Assembly: GCA_902388545.1 (NCBI GenBank)
Contig: CABMPS010000147.1
Location: 1 to 5,153, forward strand
DNA length: 5,153 bases
Direction: 5' to 3'
Source of the DNA: an uncultured Collinsella sp.
GTDB taxonomy: Bacteria; Actinomycetota; Coriobacteriia; Coriobacteriales; Coriobacteriaceae
How positions within the stretch are numbered: position 1 is the stretch's first letter; every line of letters begins with the position of its first letter. Positions 1-5,153 of this stretch are shown here, in pieces. Under the pieces are notes generated by a model. It ran no database searches and was not told the origin of the DNA. It saw only the letters and a program-made list of their open reading frames with translations. Position numbers and translations under genes: made by a program.

Positions 1-533
1 GCCCGCCTGTTTTTAAGCAGGCTCTCCATATCCACAAGGGCGCGGGCCTCATCGGGCGTGATCTGCTCTGCAATAGGCGCATCGGTGAGCAGACAGGCCT
101 CGGTGTAGTTGGGCACCGCGTAGTCTGCGCACTCCAGCAGGTGCCGCATAAGGCCAATCGTGGACTCGGGCACACCGGCATAGAGCTTACCGTTGTCGCC
201 CATGATGGGATCGACGAACACCTTGGTGCCCTTTTGCGCGCGGCGGTGGCAAAAGTCCGAGATGATGCGCGTCTCTTCCTCGGTCACGATAAAGCCGGTC
301 GAGATGGCGTCGAACTCAAAGCCGAGCTCCTCCCAGATAGCGAGGCTTTGGCGCACATACTCGGTGGTGTCGTGGATGTAGAACTTGGGATAGTTGAGCG
401 TATCGGACACAAGTGCCGTCGGCAGGTTATGGATACGGTAGCCCATGTGCGACAGCACCGGCAGCATGGCGGAAAGCGCGACCTTGCCGTAGCCGCACAT
501 ATCGTTAATCAGCAGCAGCTGAGTATTCTTCAT
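1..533 (-). CDS. Pyridoxamine/pyridoxal kinase-like protein (PdxK/PdxY type), N-terminal part, cut by window edge
   Basis: Reading the minus strand from the ATG at 533-531 gives 177 codons with no stop before the window edge. The protein starts MKNTQLLLINDMCGYGKVAL. The family phosphorylates the hydroxymethyl group of pyridoxal, pyridoxine or pyridoxamine with ATP in cytosolic vitamin B6 salvage. Visible support is the N-terminal beta strand with ND (residues 10-11) followed by CGYGKVALSAMLPVLS, typical of the pyridoxamine kinase branch of the ribokinase/PfkB fold; the DPIMGD motif (108-113), equivalent to DPVMGD in PdxK, PdxY and ThiD; and VPNYTEA (140-146), matching the usual (T/V)PNxxEA. 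The family is usually about 270-290 residues, so roughly 100 C-terminal residues, including the anion-hole and catalytic Asp region, lie outside the window. It is transcribed divergently from the marR-ABC operon. ThiD or another PfkB-fold kinase is a less likely alternative, and the exact B6 vitamer preference cannot be told. Confidence 0.9.
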   Translation of the reverse strand, partial: MKNTQLLLINDMCGYGKVALSAMLPVLSHMGYRIHNLPTALVSDTLNYPKFYIHDTTEYVRQSLAIWEELGFEFDAISTGFIVTEEETRIISDFCHRRAQKGTKVFVDPIMGDNGKLYAGVPESTIGLMRHLLECADYAVPNYTEACLLTDAPIAEQITPDEARALVDMESLLKNRR

Positions 534-539
534 GAGGGT

Positions 540-546
540 CTCCCTT
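540..546 (-). promoter_or_regulatory. Ribosome binding site of the B6 kinase gene
   Basis: The minus strand reads AAGGGAG here, 6 nt before the ATG at 533. It fixes the start of the kinase gene, and no competing upstream in-frame start has a comparable site. Confidence 0.8.
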
Positions 547-672
547 GTTTCGGGCGCGGCGCGGCAGCGCCACAGTGCGACTAAGTGTAGCGCAGGGGAC
601 GTTGTGAACGGGCGCTGGCACCGCAGAGGACGAATTGTTGCTGAAAGGTTACGGGAAGGAGGAAGTTAGTCG

Positions 673-760
673 TTGGGGACGTTCTTAAATGACTAGTCGA
701 CACAAGGAGTGTCCCCAAATGCCGGCACATAAGGAACGTCCCTAAGTGCCGCTCGAACAT
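673..760. repeat. Intergenic composite repeat: imperfect inverted repeat plus two tandem direct units
   Basis: Unit 2 (704-724) and unit 3 (731-751) start 27 bp apart and match at 17 of 21 positions: AAGGAGTGTCCCCAAATGCCG against AAGGAACGTCCCTAAGTGCCG (21-mers, differing at four sites). Unit 1 (673-690) is the same wording in opposite orientation: its reverse complement contains AAGAACGTCCCCAA. TTGGGGAC (673-680) and GTCCCCAA (711-718) form a perfect 8-bp inverted repeat around the palindrome GACTAGTC (691-698). TGCCGGCA (720-727) is another 8-bp palindrome. A further GGGGACGTT copy lies at 595-603. From memory, similar strings occur between genes in Collinsella-like genomes, which suggests a dispersed palindromic element; that is not verified here. 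Confidence 0.75.
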
Positions 761-775
761 AATAAGTTTGGTACC

Positions 776-804
776 TTGACATTTATTTACCGTGCTCCTA
801 AATT
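776..804 (+). promoter_or_regulatory. Sigma-70-type promoter of the marR-ABC operon
   Basis: A consensus -35 box TTGACA (776-781) is followed by a 17-bp spacer and TAAATT (799-804), which matches TATAAT at 4 of 6 positions. The predicted transcription start is near 811, giving a leader of about 50 nt before the marR ATG. The surrounding AT-rich tract stands out from the GC-rich neighbourhood. The -10 box lies inside an inverted repeat, which fits a repressible promoter. Confidence 0.75.
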
Positions 805-811
805 GGTTAGG
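797..811. promoter_or_regulatory. Probable MarR operator: CCTAA-N5-TTAGG over the -10 box
   Basis: CCTAA (797-801) and TTAGG (807-811) are perfect inverted arms separated by ATTGG. The dyad covers the whole -10 hexamer and the predicted start of transcription, so a dimer bound here would block RNA polymerase. MarR-family repressors typically bind short dyads of this kind at their own promoters. A further half-site, CCTAAC at 830-835, is the exact reverse complement of GTTAGG at 806-811. That this is the site of the neighbouring MarR protein is inference. Confidence 0.55.
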
Positions 812-840
812 CACAAAACAATTCAACTACCTAACTAAAG

Positions 841-847
841 AAAGGAG
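841..847 (+). promoter_or_regulatory. Ribosome binding site of the MarR gene, with long spacing
   Basis: AAAGGAG ends 12 nt before the ATG at 860, longer than the usual 5-9 nt. It is the only purine-rich site nearby, and no other in-frame start fits better, so 860 remains the best start. The wide spacing may lower expression of the repressor. Confidence 0.65.
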
Positions 848-859
848 CGAAGCTTAGAT

Positions 860-1363
860 ATGTGTGTTGAAGCACTCGTCCTTCCGCACGAGCCCGGCGG
901 CGACCCGTCACAGCCGGCGGATGTACCCGAAGCGGTCAGCGCCGAAGACAAGCTTGCTAAGCGCATCCTCAATAATCTGGGCTTTTGCGGCCATTACATG
1001 CACTTTCATGGCGGAGGCGTATCCGGCAAGGCGCCCATCATCTGCCTGCTGGCCAAGCAACCCGGCGGCGAGATGTCGCAGCAGGAGCTCGGCATGCACT
1101 TTGACCTCAAGCCGGGATCGCTTTCCGAGATCCTGTCCAAGCTCGAGCTCAACGGCCTCATCGAGCGCAGCCGTAACCCCAAGGATCGACGGCAGCTCAC
1201 CATTCGCCTGACCGAAACCGGCCGGGAAAACGCCCGCATCGACCAGGCAGCCCGCATTCGCTTTAGAGAGCAGGCCTTTAGCGCGCTCACCCATGACGAG
1301 CGCGAGGACCTCGCCGAAATGCTCGATAAAATCCGCGTAACCTGGGAGGAACTGGATGATTAA
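860..1363 (+). CDS. MarR-family winged-helix transcriptional regulator
   Basis: The 167-residue protein is probably a dimeric, ligand-responsive repressor acting on its own operon. The winged helix-turn-helix spans about residues 55-120: MSQQELGMHFDLKPGSLSEI (72-91) covers the helix-turn-helix and the start of the recognition helix, and LIERSRNPKDRRQLTIRLTE (100-119) forms the beta wing, with the family's diagnostic D-R-R at 109-111. Flanking helices (about 30-50 and 125-165) would form the dimer interface. The first 28 residues are a low-complexity Pro/Glu-rich leader not typical of the core family. A Cys/His cluster, C43, H45, H48 and H50, precedes the DNA-binding domain. It is first in a three-gene operon; its last 8 bp overlap the start of the exporter gene. 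Position beside an exporter pair suggests control of efflux in response to an exported compound. The family is clear; the ligand is unknown. Confidence 0.92.
   Translation: MCVEALVLPHEPGGDPSQPADVPEAVSAEDKLAKRILNNLGFCGHYMHFHGGGVSGKAPIICLLAKQPGGEMSQQELGMHFDLKPGSLSEILSKLELNGLIERSRNPKDRRQLTIRLTETGRENARIDQAARIRFREQAFSALTHDEREDLAEMLDKIRVTWEELDD
1344..1350 (+). promoter_or_regulatory. Ribosome binding site of exporter subunit A, inside marR
   Basis: GGGAGGA lies in the last codons of marR, 5 nt before the ATG at 1356. It supports that start, which overlaps the marR stop by 8 bp (ATGATTAA), and suggests translational coupling. Confidence 0.85.
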
Positions 1364-3170
1364 AACCCTCATGGGCAGCATCCGCGACTATATGAAAGTC
1401 ACCGTTGCCACGCCGTTGCTCGTGCTTGGCGAGGTGCTCTGCGAGATGCTGATTCCATTTATCACCGCCAACCTGATCGACGCCATCAAAGACGGCGCCA
1501 CCGTAGCCGAGATGCTTCCCACCGCAGGCTTTTTGGTGCTCATCGCGCTGACGTCGCTTGCTTTTGGCGCCGCGGCCGGCGTCACCTGCAGCCATGCGAG
1601 CTGCGGGTTCGCCAAGAACCTGCGTCACGACCTGTTCTACAAGATCCAGACGTTCAGCTTTGCCAACATCGATGAGTTCTCGAGTTCCTCACTCGTCACG
1701 CGTCTGACCACCGACATCAACAACGTTCAGCAGGCCTTTATGATGATCATCCGTATCGCCGTGCGCGCGCCGCTGGTCTTGATCTTCGCCTTTACCATGG
1801 CATTTATCATGGGCGGCAGCGTCGCCATGGTCTACCTGGTCATCATTCCGCTGCTGGGCTTTGGACTGTTCTTTATCATCTTTAAGGTGCGTCCCATCTT
1901 CTCGCGCGTGTTCCACAAGTACGACGCCCTTAACGAGTCCGTCGAGGAAAACGTCACCGGCATGCGCGTGGTCAAGAGCTATGTGCGCGAAGACTTTGAG
2001 AAGGAGAAGTTCGCGACCGCCGCGCGCGACGTCCAGATGGACTTCACCCGCGCCGAGAAGCTGCTCGCCTTTAACAACCCCATGATGAACATCTGCGTCA
2101 ACGGCGCGTTTGTCGTCATCATCTACCTGGGCTCCAAGCTCATCATCACGAGCCAGGGCACGCTGTTCGACGTGGGCCAGCTCTCCTCGACCTTTACCTA
2201 TGGTTTCCAGATTCTCATGAGCCTGATGCAGCTGTCGATGATCTTTGTCATGGTGACCATGGCCGACGAATCGGCACACCGCATTGCCGAGGTGCTGGCC
2301 GCCGAGCCCACGATCGCCGATCCCGCCGAGCCCGTGCTCGAGGTTGCCGACGGTTCCATCGACTTTGACCACGTGAGCTTTAAGTATTCCAAGCATGCGA
2401 AGCGCCAGGCGCTCGACGATATCGACCTGCACATTACGAGCGGCGAGACCATCGGCATCATCGGCGGCACCGGCTCGGCCAAGTCCACGCTCGTTAACCT
2501 CATCGCCCGCCTGTACGACACCACCGAAGGCGCTGTGCGCGTGGGCGGCGTGGACGTGCGCGACTACGACCTGGACGCGCTGCGTCACCAGGTCGCCATG
2601 GTGCTGCAGAAAAACGTGCTGTTTAGCGGCACCATCGCCGAGAACCTGCGTTGGGGCGACCCGAACGCCACCGACGAGGAAGTCCGCGAGGCAGCGCATC
2701 TGGCCTGCGCCGACGAGTTTGTCGACGGTTTCCCCAAGGGCTACGACACCTGGATCGAACAGGGCGGCTCTAATGTTTCGGGCGGTCAGAAGCAGCGCCT
2801 GTGCATTGCACGCGCCCTGTTGCGTCGCCCCAAGATCTTGATCCTGGACGACTCCACCAGCGCCGTCGACACCAAGACTGACGCCAAGATTCGCGCAGGC
2901 CTGGCAAGCTATCTGCCCAACACGACCAAGCTCATCATCGCCCAGCGCATCAGCTCCGTACAGGACGCAGACCGCATCATCGTCATGGAGGGCGGCCGTA
3001 TCGCGCAGATCGGCAACCATGACGAGCTGCTTAAGACGAGCGAGATCTACCGCGAGACCTTCACCTCGCAAAACAAGATGTCTGCCGAGGGCGAAGGGGC
3101 CGTCGAGGCCGACACCGAGGCATCCGCAACGCAAGCTCAGACCCAGGAAGGAGGCGAGGCACATGAGTAA
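1356..3170 (+). CDS. Heterodimeric ABC exporter, subunit A (permease-ATPase with degenerate catalytic site)
   Basis: The 604-residue half-transporter has a type IV ABC exporter membrane domain (residues about 15-305; six likely helices near 17-39, 52-76, 128-150, 155-176, 243-264, 277-302) fused to a nucleotide-binding domain (about 333-570). NBD motifs are A-loop Y344, Walker A GGTGSAKST (370-378, K376), Q-loop Q418, signature VSGGQ (474-478), Walker B ending in D498, and D-loop SAVD (502-505). Three positions deviate: A375 replaces the usual Walker A Gly, D499 sits where the catalytic Glu belongs, and Q530 replaces the switch His. Its own Walker face is therefore expected to bind ATP but hydrolyse it poorly, while its normal signature completes the partner's active site. 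The same D/Q pattern is known in TM287 of TM287/288. A 30-residue acidic, Lys-free tail (575-604) follows the NBD. The partner gene overlaps its stop by 8 bp. Substrate is unknown; multidrug, peptide or lipid export are possible. Confidence 0.95.
   Translation: MIKTLMGSIRDYMKVTVATPLLVLGEVLCEMLIPFITANLIDAIKDGATVAEMLPTAGFLVLIALTSLAFGAAAGVTCSHASCGFAKNLRHDLFYKIQTFSFANIDEFSSSSLVTRLTTDINNVQQAFMMIIRIAVRAPLVLIFAFTMAFIMGGSVAMVYLVIIPLLGFGLFFIIFKVRPIFSRVFHKYDALNESVEENVTGMRVVKSYVREDFEKEKFATAARDVQMDFTRAEKLLAFNNPMMNICVNGAFVVIIYLGSKLIITSQGTLFDVGQLSSTFTYGFQILMSLMQLSMIFVMVTMADESAHRIAEVLAAEPTIADPAEPVLEVADGSIDFDHVSFKYSKHAKRQALDDIDLHITSGETIGIIGGTGSAKSTLVNLIARLYDTTEGAVRVGGVDVRDYDLDALRHQVAMVLQKNVLFSGTIAENLRWGDPNATDEEVREAAHLACADEFVDGFPKGYDTWIEQGGSNVSGGQKQRLCIARALLRRPKILILDDSTSAVDTKTDAKIRAGLASYLPNTTKLIIAQRISSVQDADRIIVMEGGRIAQIGNHDELLKTSEIYRETFTSQNKMSAEGEGAVEADTEASATQAQTQEGGEAHE
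3148..3154 (+). promoter_or_regulatory. Ribosome binding site deciding the start of exporter subunit B
   Basis: AAGGAGG stands 8 nt before the ATG at 3163. The frame is open further upstream to an ATG at 3019, but those 48 extra codons read as an Arg/Pro-rich stretch lying out of frame over subunit A's coding sequence and lack a ribosome binding site. The start at 3163 is therefore chosen. Confidence 0.88.
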
Positions 3171-5082
3171 GGCAACGACCGCCGAGCGCGCGCTCAACCG
3201 CAAGGACGGCACCATGTCGCGCCTCATCAAGACGCTCTTTGGCTTCTATCCTGTGCTTTTGCCCCTCGTCGTCGCCGGCGTGGTGCTCTGCGCCATCATC
3301 AACTCCATCGGCGCGACCTTCCTGCAGAGCGCCCTGCAAATTATTAGCGAATCGTGGCAGTCAGGCGATTGGGAAGCCGCACAGCCCAAGATCGCACAGC
3401 TCGTGACCACCCTCGCCTGCATCTACGGCGTCGGCGTCCTGTCCTCGCTCTTCTGGAACCGCGCCATGGCTATCGTCACGCAGGGCTCGCTCGAGAAGCT
3501 GCGCGAGATGATGTTCAACCGCATGCAGGACCTGCCGATCCGCTACTTCGACACGCACCAGCGCGGCGATATCATGAGCCACTACACCAACGACATCGAC
3601 ACGCTGCGTCAGATGATCAGCCAGTCGCTGCCCAACCTGCTCATGACGATCATCATCATCGTCACGGTGTTCTTTATCATGCTGTACTACAGCGTGTGGA
3701 TGTGCCTGGTCATCATCGCCGGCGTCGCCTTTATGACCTTTATGACCAAGCTGCTCGGCTCCAACTCCGCGCGCTTCTTCATTGCGCAGCAGACCGAGCT
3801 CGGCGTGGTCGAGGGCCATATCGAGGAGGTCATGAACGGCCAGAAGGTCGTCAAGGCGTTCTGCCACGAGTCTGCCGCCGAGGCCGATTTTGACGAGCGC
3901 AACGAAAAGCTCTTCGAGGTCTCCCAGAAGGCCAACATGTACGCCAACATCCTCATGCCCATCCTTATGAACCTGGGCAACCTGCTCTACGTGCTGGTCG
4001 CACTGGCGGGCGGCATTTTCCTGGCGCTGGGCGTGCCCAACCTGAGCATCTCGGGCATGGCGCTGTCCATCGCCGTCGTGGTGCCGTTCCTCAACATGAC
4101 CAAGCAGTTCTGCGGACAGATCGGCCAGATCTCGCAGCAGATCAACGCCGTGGTCATGGGCCTCGCCGGCGCCGACCGCATCTTTGAGCTCATCGACGAG
4201 AAGCCCGAGGCCGACGAAGGCTACGTGACGCTCGTCAACGCACAGGTGAACCCCGAGACTTGGGAGTTCGAGGAGGCTGACCACCACACCGGCATGTGGG
4301 CGTGGAAACATCCGCACCGCGCAACCGGCGAGATCGAGTACGTCCCGCTGCGCGGCGACTTGGTCATGGACAACGTCGACTTTGGCTACACCCCCGACCA
4401 CGAGGTCCTGCACGGCGTGTCCGTGTTTGCCAAGCCGGGTCAGAAGGTCGCGTTTGTCGGCGCCACCGGTGCCGGTAAGACGACCATCACCAACCTCATC
4501 AACCGCTTCTATGACATCGCCGACGGCAAGATTCGCTACGACGGCATCAACGTCAATAAGATCCGCAAGGCCGATCTGCGCCGCTCGCTGGGCGTCGTGC
4601 TGCAGGACGTGAACCTGTTCACCGGCACCGTGATGGACAACATCCGCTACGGCAACCTGGACGCCACCGACGAGGAGTGCATCGCAGCGGCCAAGCTCGC
4701 GGGCGCAGACGACTTTATCACCCGCCTGCCCGACGGCTACGACACCATGCTCACCGGCAACGGCGCACAGCTGTCGCAGGGCCAGCGTCAGCTAATTTCG
4801 ATCGCCCGCGCCGCCGTCGCCGATCCGCCGGCGATGATTCTAGACGAGGCCACGAGCTCCATCGACACCCGCACCGAGGCCATCGTGCAGGCGGGCATGG
4901 ATAAGCTCATGGAGGGCCGCACGACGTTTGTCATCGCACACCGCCTGTCCACCGTGCGCGACTCCGACGCGATCATCTGTCTGGACCACGGCCGTATCAT
5001 CGAGCGCGGCAACCACGACGAGCTAATCGCCAAGCGCGGATATTACTACCAGCTGTACACGGGAGCGTTTGAGCTGGAGTAG
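3163..5082 (+). CDS. Heterodimeric ABC exporter, subunit B (permease-ATPase with canonical catalytic residues)
   Basis: The 639-residue half-transporter starts MSKATTAERA. The membrane domain covers about residues 22-340, with likely helices near 27-54, 78-100, 155-178, 178-197, 261-290 and 292-316. The ATP-binding domain runs from about 398 to 635. It has A-loop Y409, Walker A GATGAGKTT (433-441, K439), Q-loop Q481, Walker B with D561 and catalytic E562, D-loop SSID (565-568) and switch H593, all canonical. The signature is LSQGQ (537-541), with Gln instead of the usual first Gly. It therefore supplies the working Walker face while its poor signature belongs to the degenerate site formed with subunit A. 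Between the two domains, residues about 350-395 form an extra linker with W367, W379 and W381; I recall similar WAWKHPH wording in Firmicutes homologues of the YheH/BmrD-like branch. Co-translation with subunit A fits heterodimer assembly. Substrate cannot be inferred. Confidence 0.95.
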   Translation: MSKATTAERALNRKDGTMSRLIKTLFGFYPVLLPLVVAGVVLCAIINSIGATFLQSALQIISESWQSGDWEAAQPKIAQLVTTLACIYGVGVLSSLFWNRAMAIVTQGSLEKLREMMFNRMQDLPIRYFDTHQRGDIMSHYTNDIDTLRQMISQSLPNLLMTIIIIVTVFFIMLYYSVWMCLVIIAGVAFMTFMTKLLGSNSARFFIAQQTELGVVEGHIEEVMNGQKVVKAFCHESAAEADFDERNEKLFEVSQKANMYANILMPILMNLGNLLYVLVALAGGIFLALGVPNLSISGMALSIAVVVPFLNMTKQFCGQIGQISQQINAVVMGLAGADRIFELIDEKPEADEGYVTLVNAQVNPETWEFEEADHHTGMWAWKHPHRATGEIEYVPLRGDLVMDNVDFGYTPDHEVLHGVSVFAKPGQKVAFVGATGAGKTTITNLINRFYDIADGKIRYDGINVNKIRKADLRRSLGVVLQDVNLFTGTVMDNIRYGNLDATDEECIAAAKLAGADDFITRLPDGYDTMLTGNGAQLSQGQRQLISIARAAVADPPAMILDEATSSIDTRTEAIVQAGMDKLMEGRTTFVIAHRLSTVRDSDAIICLDHGRIIERGNHDELIAKRGYYYQLYTGAFELE

Positions 5083-5094
5083 GAACGGTTACTG

Positions 5095-5132
5095 ACGGAG
5101 GGTTCCCCGGGGCGTCGGGGTAATTCCTCCGT
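5095..5132 (+). terminator. Stem-loop after the operon, possible terminator without a visible U tract
   Basis: ACGGAGG (5095-5101) pairs perfectly with CCTCCGT (5126-5132), and inside it CCCC (5105-5108) can pair with GGGG (5117-5120). It begins 12 nt after the stop codon of subunit B. The bases after it (GCTCAAACATTCTCG) have no run of T, so it is not a textbook intrinsic terminator. It could instead protect the 3' end, or be the left part of a larger palindrome running past the window edge. Confidence 0.45.
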
Positions 5133-5153
5133 GCTCAAACATTCTCGCTTCGC

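Larger units (their letters stand above)
534..859. other. Divergent intergenic region (326 bp) between the B6 kinase and the MarR operon
   Basis: I see no credible gene here. An 81-codon minus-strand open frame across 581-826 reads through the repeat cluster; it has a repetitive composition (two RHLGT copies) and no ribosome binding site I can support, so I reject it. The region holds, from left to right: the kinase ribosome binding site; a short GC hairpin (GGCGC 558-562 pairing with GCGCC 567-571); GGGGACGTT at 595-603; the repeat cluster 673-760; the marR promoter and operator (776-811); and the marR leader. No convincing -35/-10 pair for the kinase is visible. TACACT on the minus strand (589-584) is a weak -10 candidate without a -35 at proper spacing. 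Confidence 0.75.

Noticed and set aside
141..584. 147-codon plus-strand open frame across the left end
   Set aside because: It is antisense to the pyridoxamine-kinase-like gene, which has clear family motifs and a good ribosome binding site.
584..589. TACACT on the minus strand as -10 box for the B6 kinase
   Set aside because: No -35-like hexamer lies at 16-18 bp spacing; TTCACA is only 13 bp away. Too weak to call.
790..797. CCGTGCTC shared by the marR promoter and the right-edge structure (5129-5136)
   Set aside because: An 8-bp match in a 5-kb GC-rich window is expected by chance, and the flanks do not match.
581..826. 81-codon minus-strand open frame in the intergenic region
   Set aside because: It reads through the repeat cluster, giving repeated RHLGT/SHLRT wording, and also covers the marR promoter on the other strand. 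It is most likely a repeat-derived artefact.
3019..3162. Upstream extension of exporter subunit B by 48 codons
   Set aside because: The extension is Arg/Pro-rich, overlaps the coding sequence of subunit A in another frame and lacks a ribosome binding site, whereas ATG 3163 has AAGGAGG 8 nt upstream.
1689..3230. 513-codon open frame on the minus strand opposite exporter subunit A
   Set aside because: It is a shadow of high third-position GC in the real gene. The product is rich in His, Asp, Val and Gly without domains, while the plus strand carries a full set of ABC motifs.
3361..4413. 350-codon open frame on the minus strand opposite exporter subunit B
   Set aside because: Same cause: biased codons in the sense strand leave the antisense frame without stops. 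No recognisable domain is present.
5089..5153. Minus-strand reading frame ending in a TAA (5091-5089), possibly the tail of a convergent gene
   Set aside because: Only about 20 codons are visible, with AGA and GGA codons that are unusual for the neighbouring genes, and the stretch is better explained by the stem-loop. More sequence is needed to tell.
1..5153. CRISPR arrays, tRNA or rRNA genes, transposases, phage or defence genes
   Set aside because: None seen on either strand. The coding content is fully accounted for by the four genes described.

Overview
The window is GC-rich. Its codons strongly favour G or C in the third position, which produces long meaningless open frames on the antisense strand. 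The gene content is a pyridoxamine-kinase-like gene, a MarR regulator and a paired ABC exporter. Composition, protein style and the intergenic repeat wording resemble gut Coriobacteriia such as Collinsella; this is an inference from pattern memory, not a database match.

Layout. Positions 1-533 (minus strand) hold the first 177 codons of a PfkB/ribokinase-fold vitamin B6 kinase that runs off the left edge. Positions 534-859 form a divergent intergenic region. It contains the kinase's ribosome binding site, a cluster of related direct and inverted GGGGACGTT / AAGGAACGTCCC repeats (about 595-760), and a good sigma-70-type promoter (TTGACA, 17 bp, TAAATT) whose -10 box lies inside a perfect CCTAA-N5-TTAGG inverted repeat. 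That promoter leads into a three-gene plus-strand operon: a MarR-family repressor (860-1363), ABC exporter half-transporter A (1356-3170) and half-transporter B (3163-5082). Each downstream start codon overlaps the preceding stop by exactly 8 bp (ATGATTAA and ATGAGTAA), so the genes are probably translationally coupled. After the operon is a stem-loop (5095-5132) without a visible U tract, and then the window ends.

How the genes work together. The two half-transporters have complementary defects in their nucleotide-binding domains. A lacks the catalytic Glu (Asp instead) and the switch His (Gln instead) but has a normal signature motif. B has a normal Walker A, Walker B and H-loop but a degenerate signature (LSQGQ). 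This is the hallmark of a heterodimeric exporter with one catalytic and one degenerate ATP site (TM287/288, BmrCD, EfrAB type). The MarR protein probably represses its own promoter and is released by a ligand that the exporter removes. The ligand cannot be read from the sequence.

The operon itself is a known kind of arrangement. The least explained parts are the intergenic repeat cluster, the three-half-site operator layout, and the structure cut off at the right edge.
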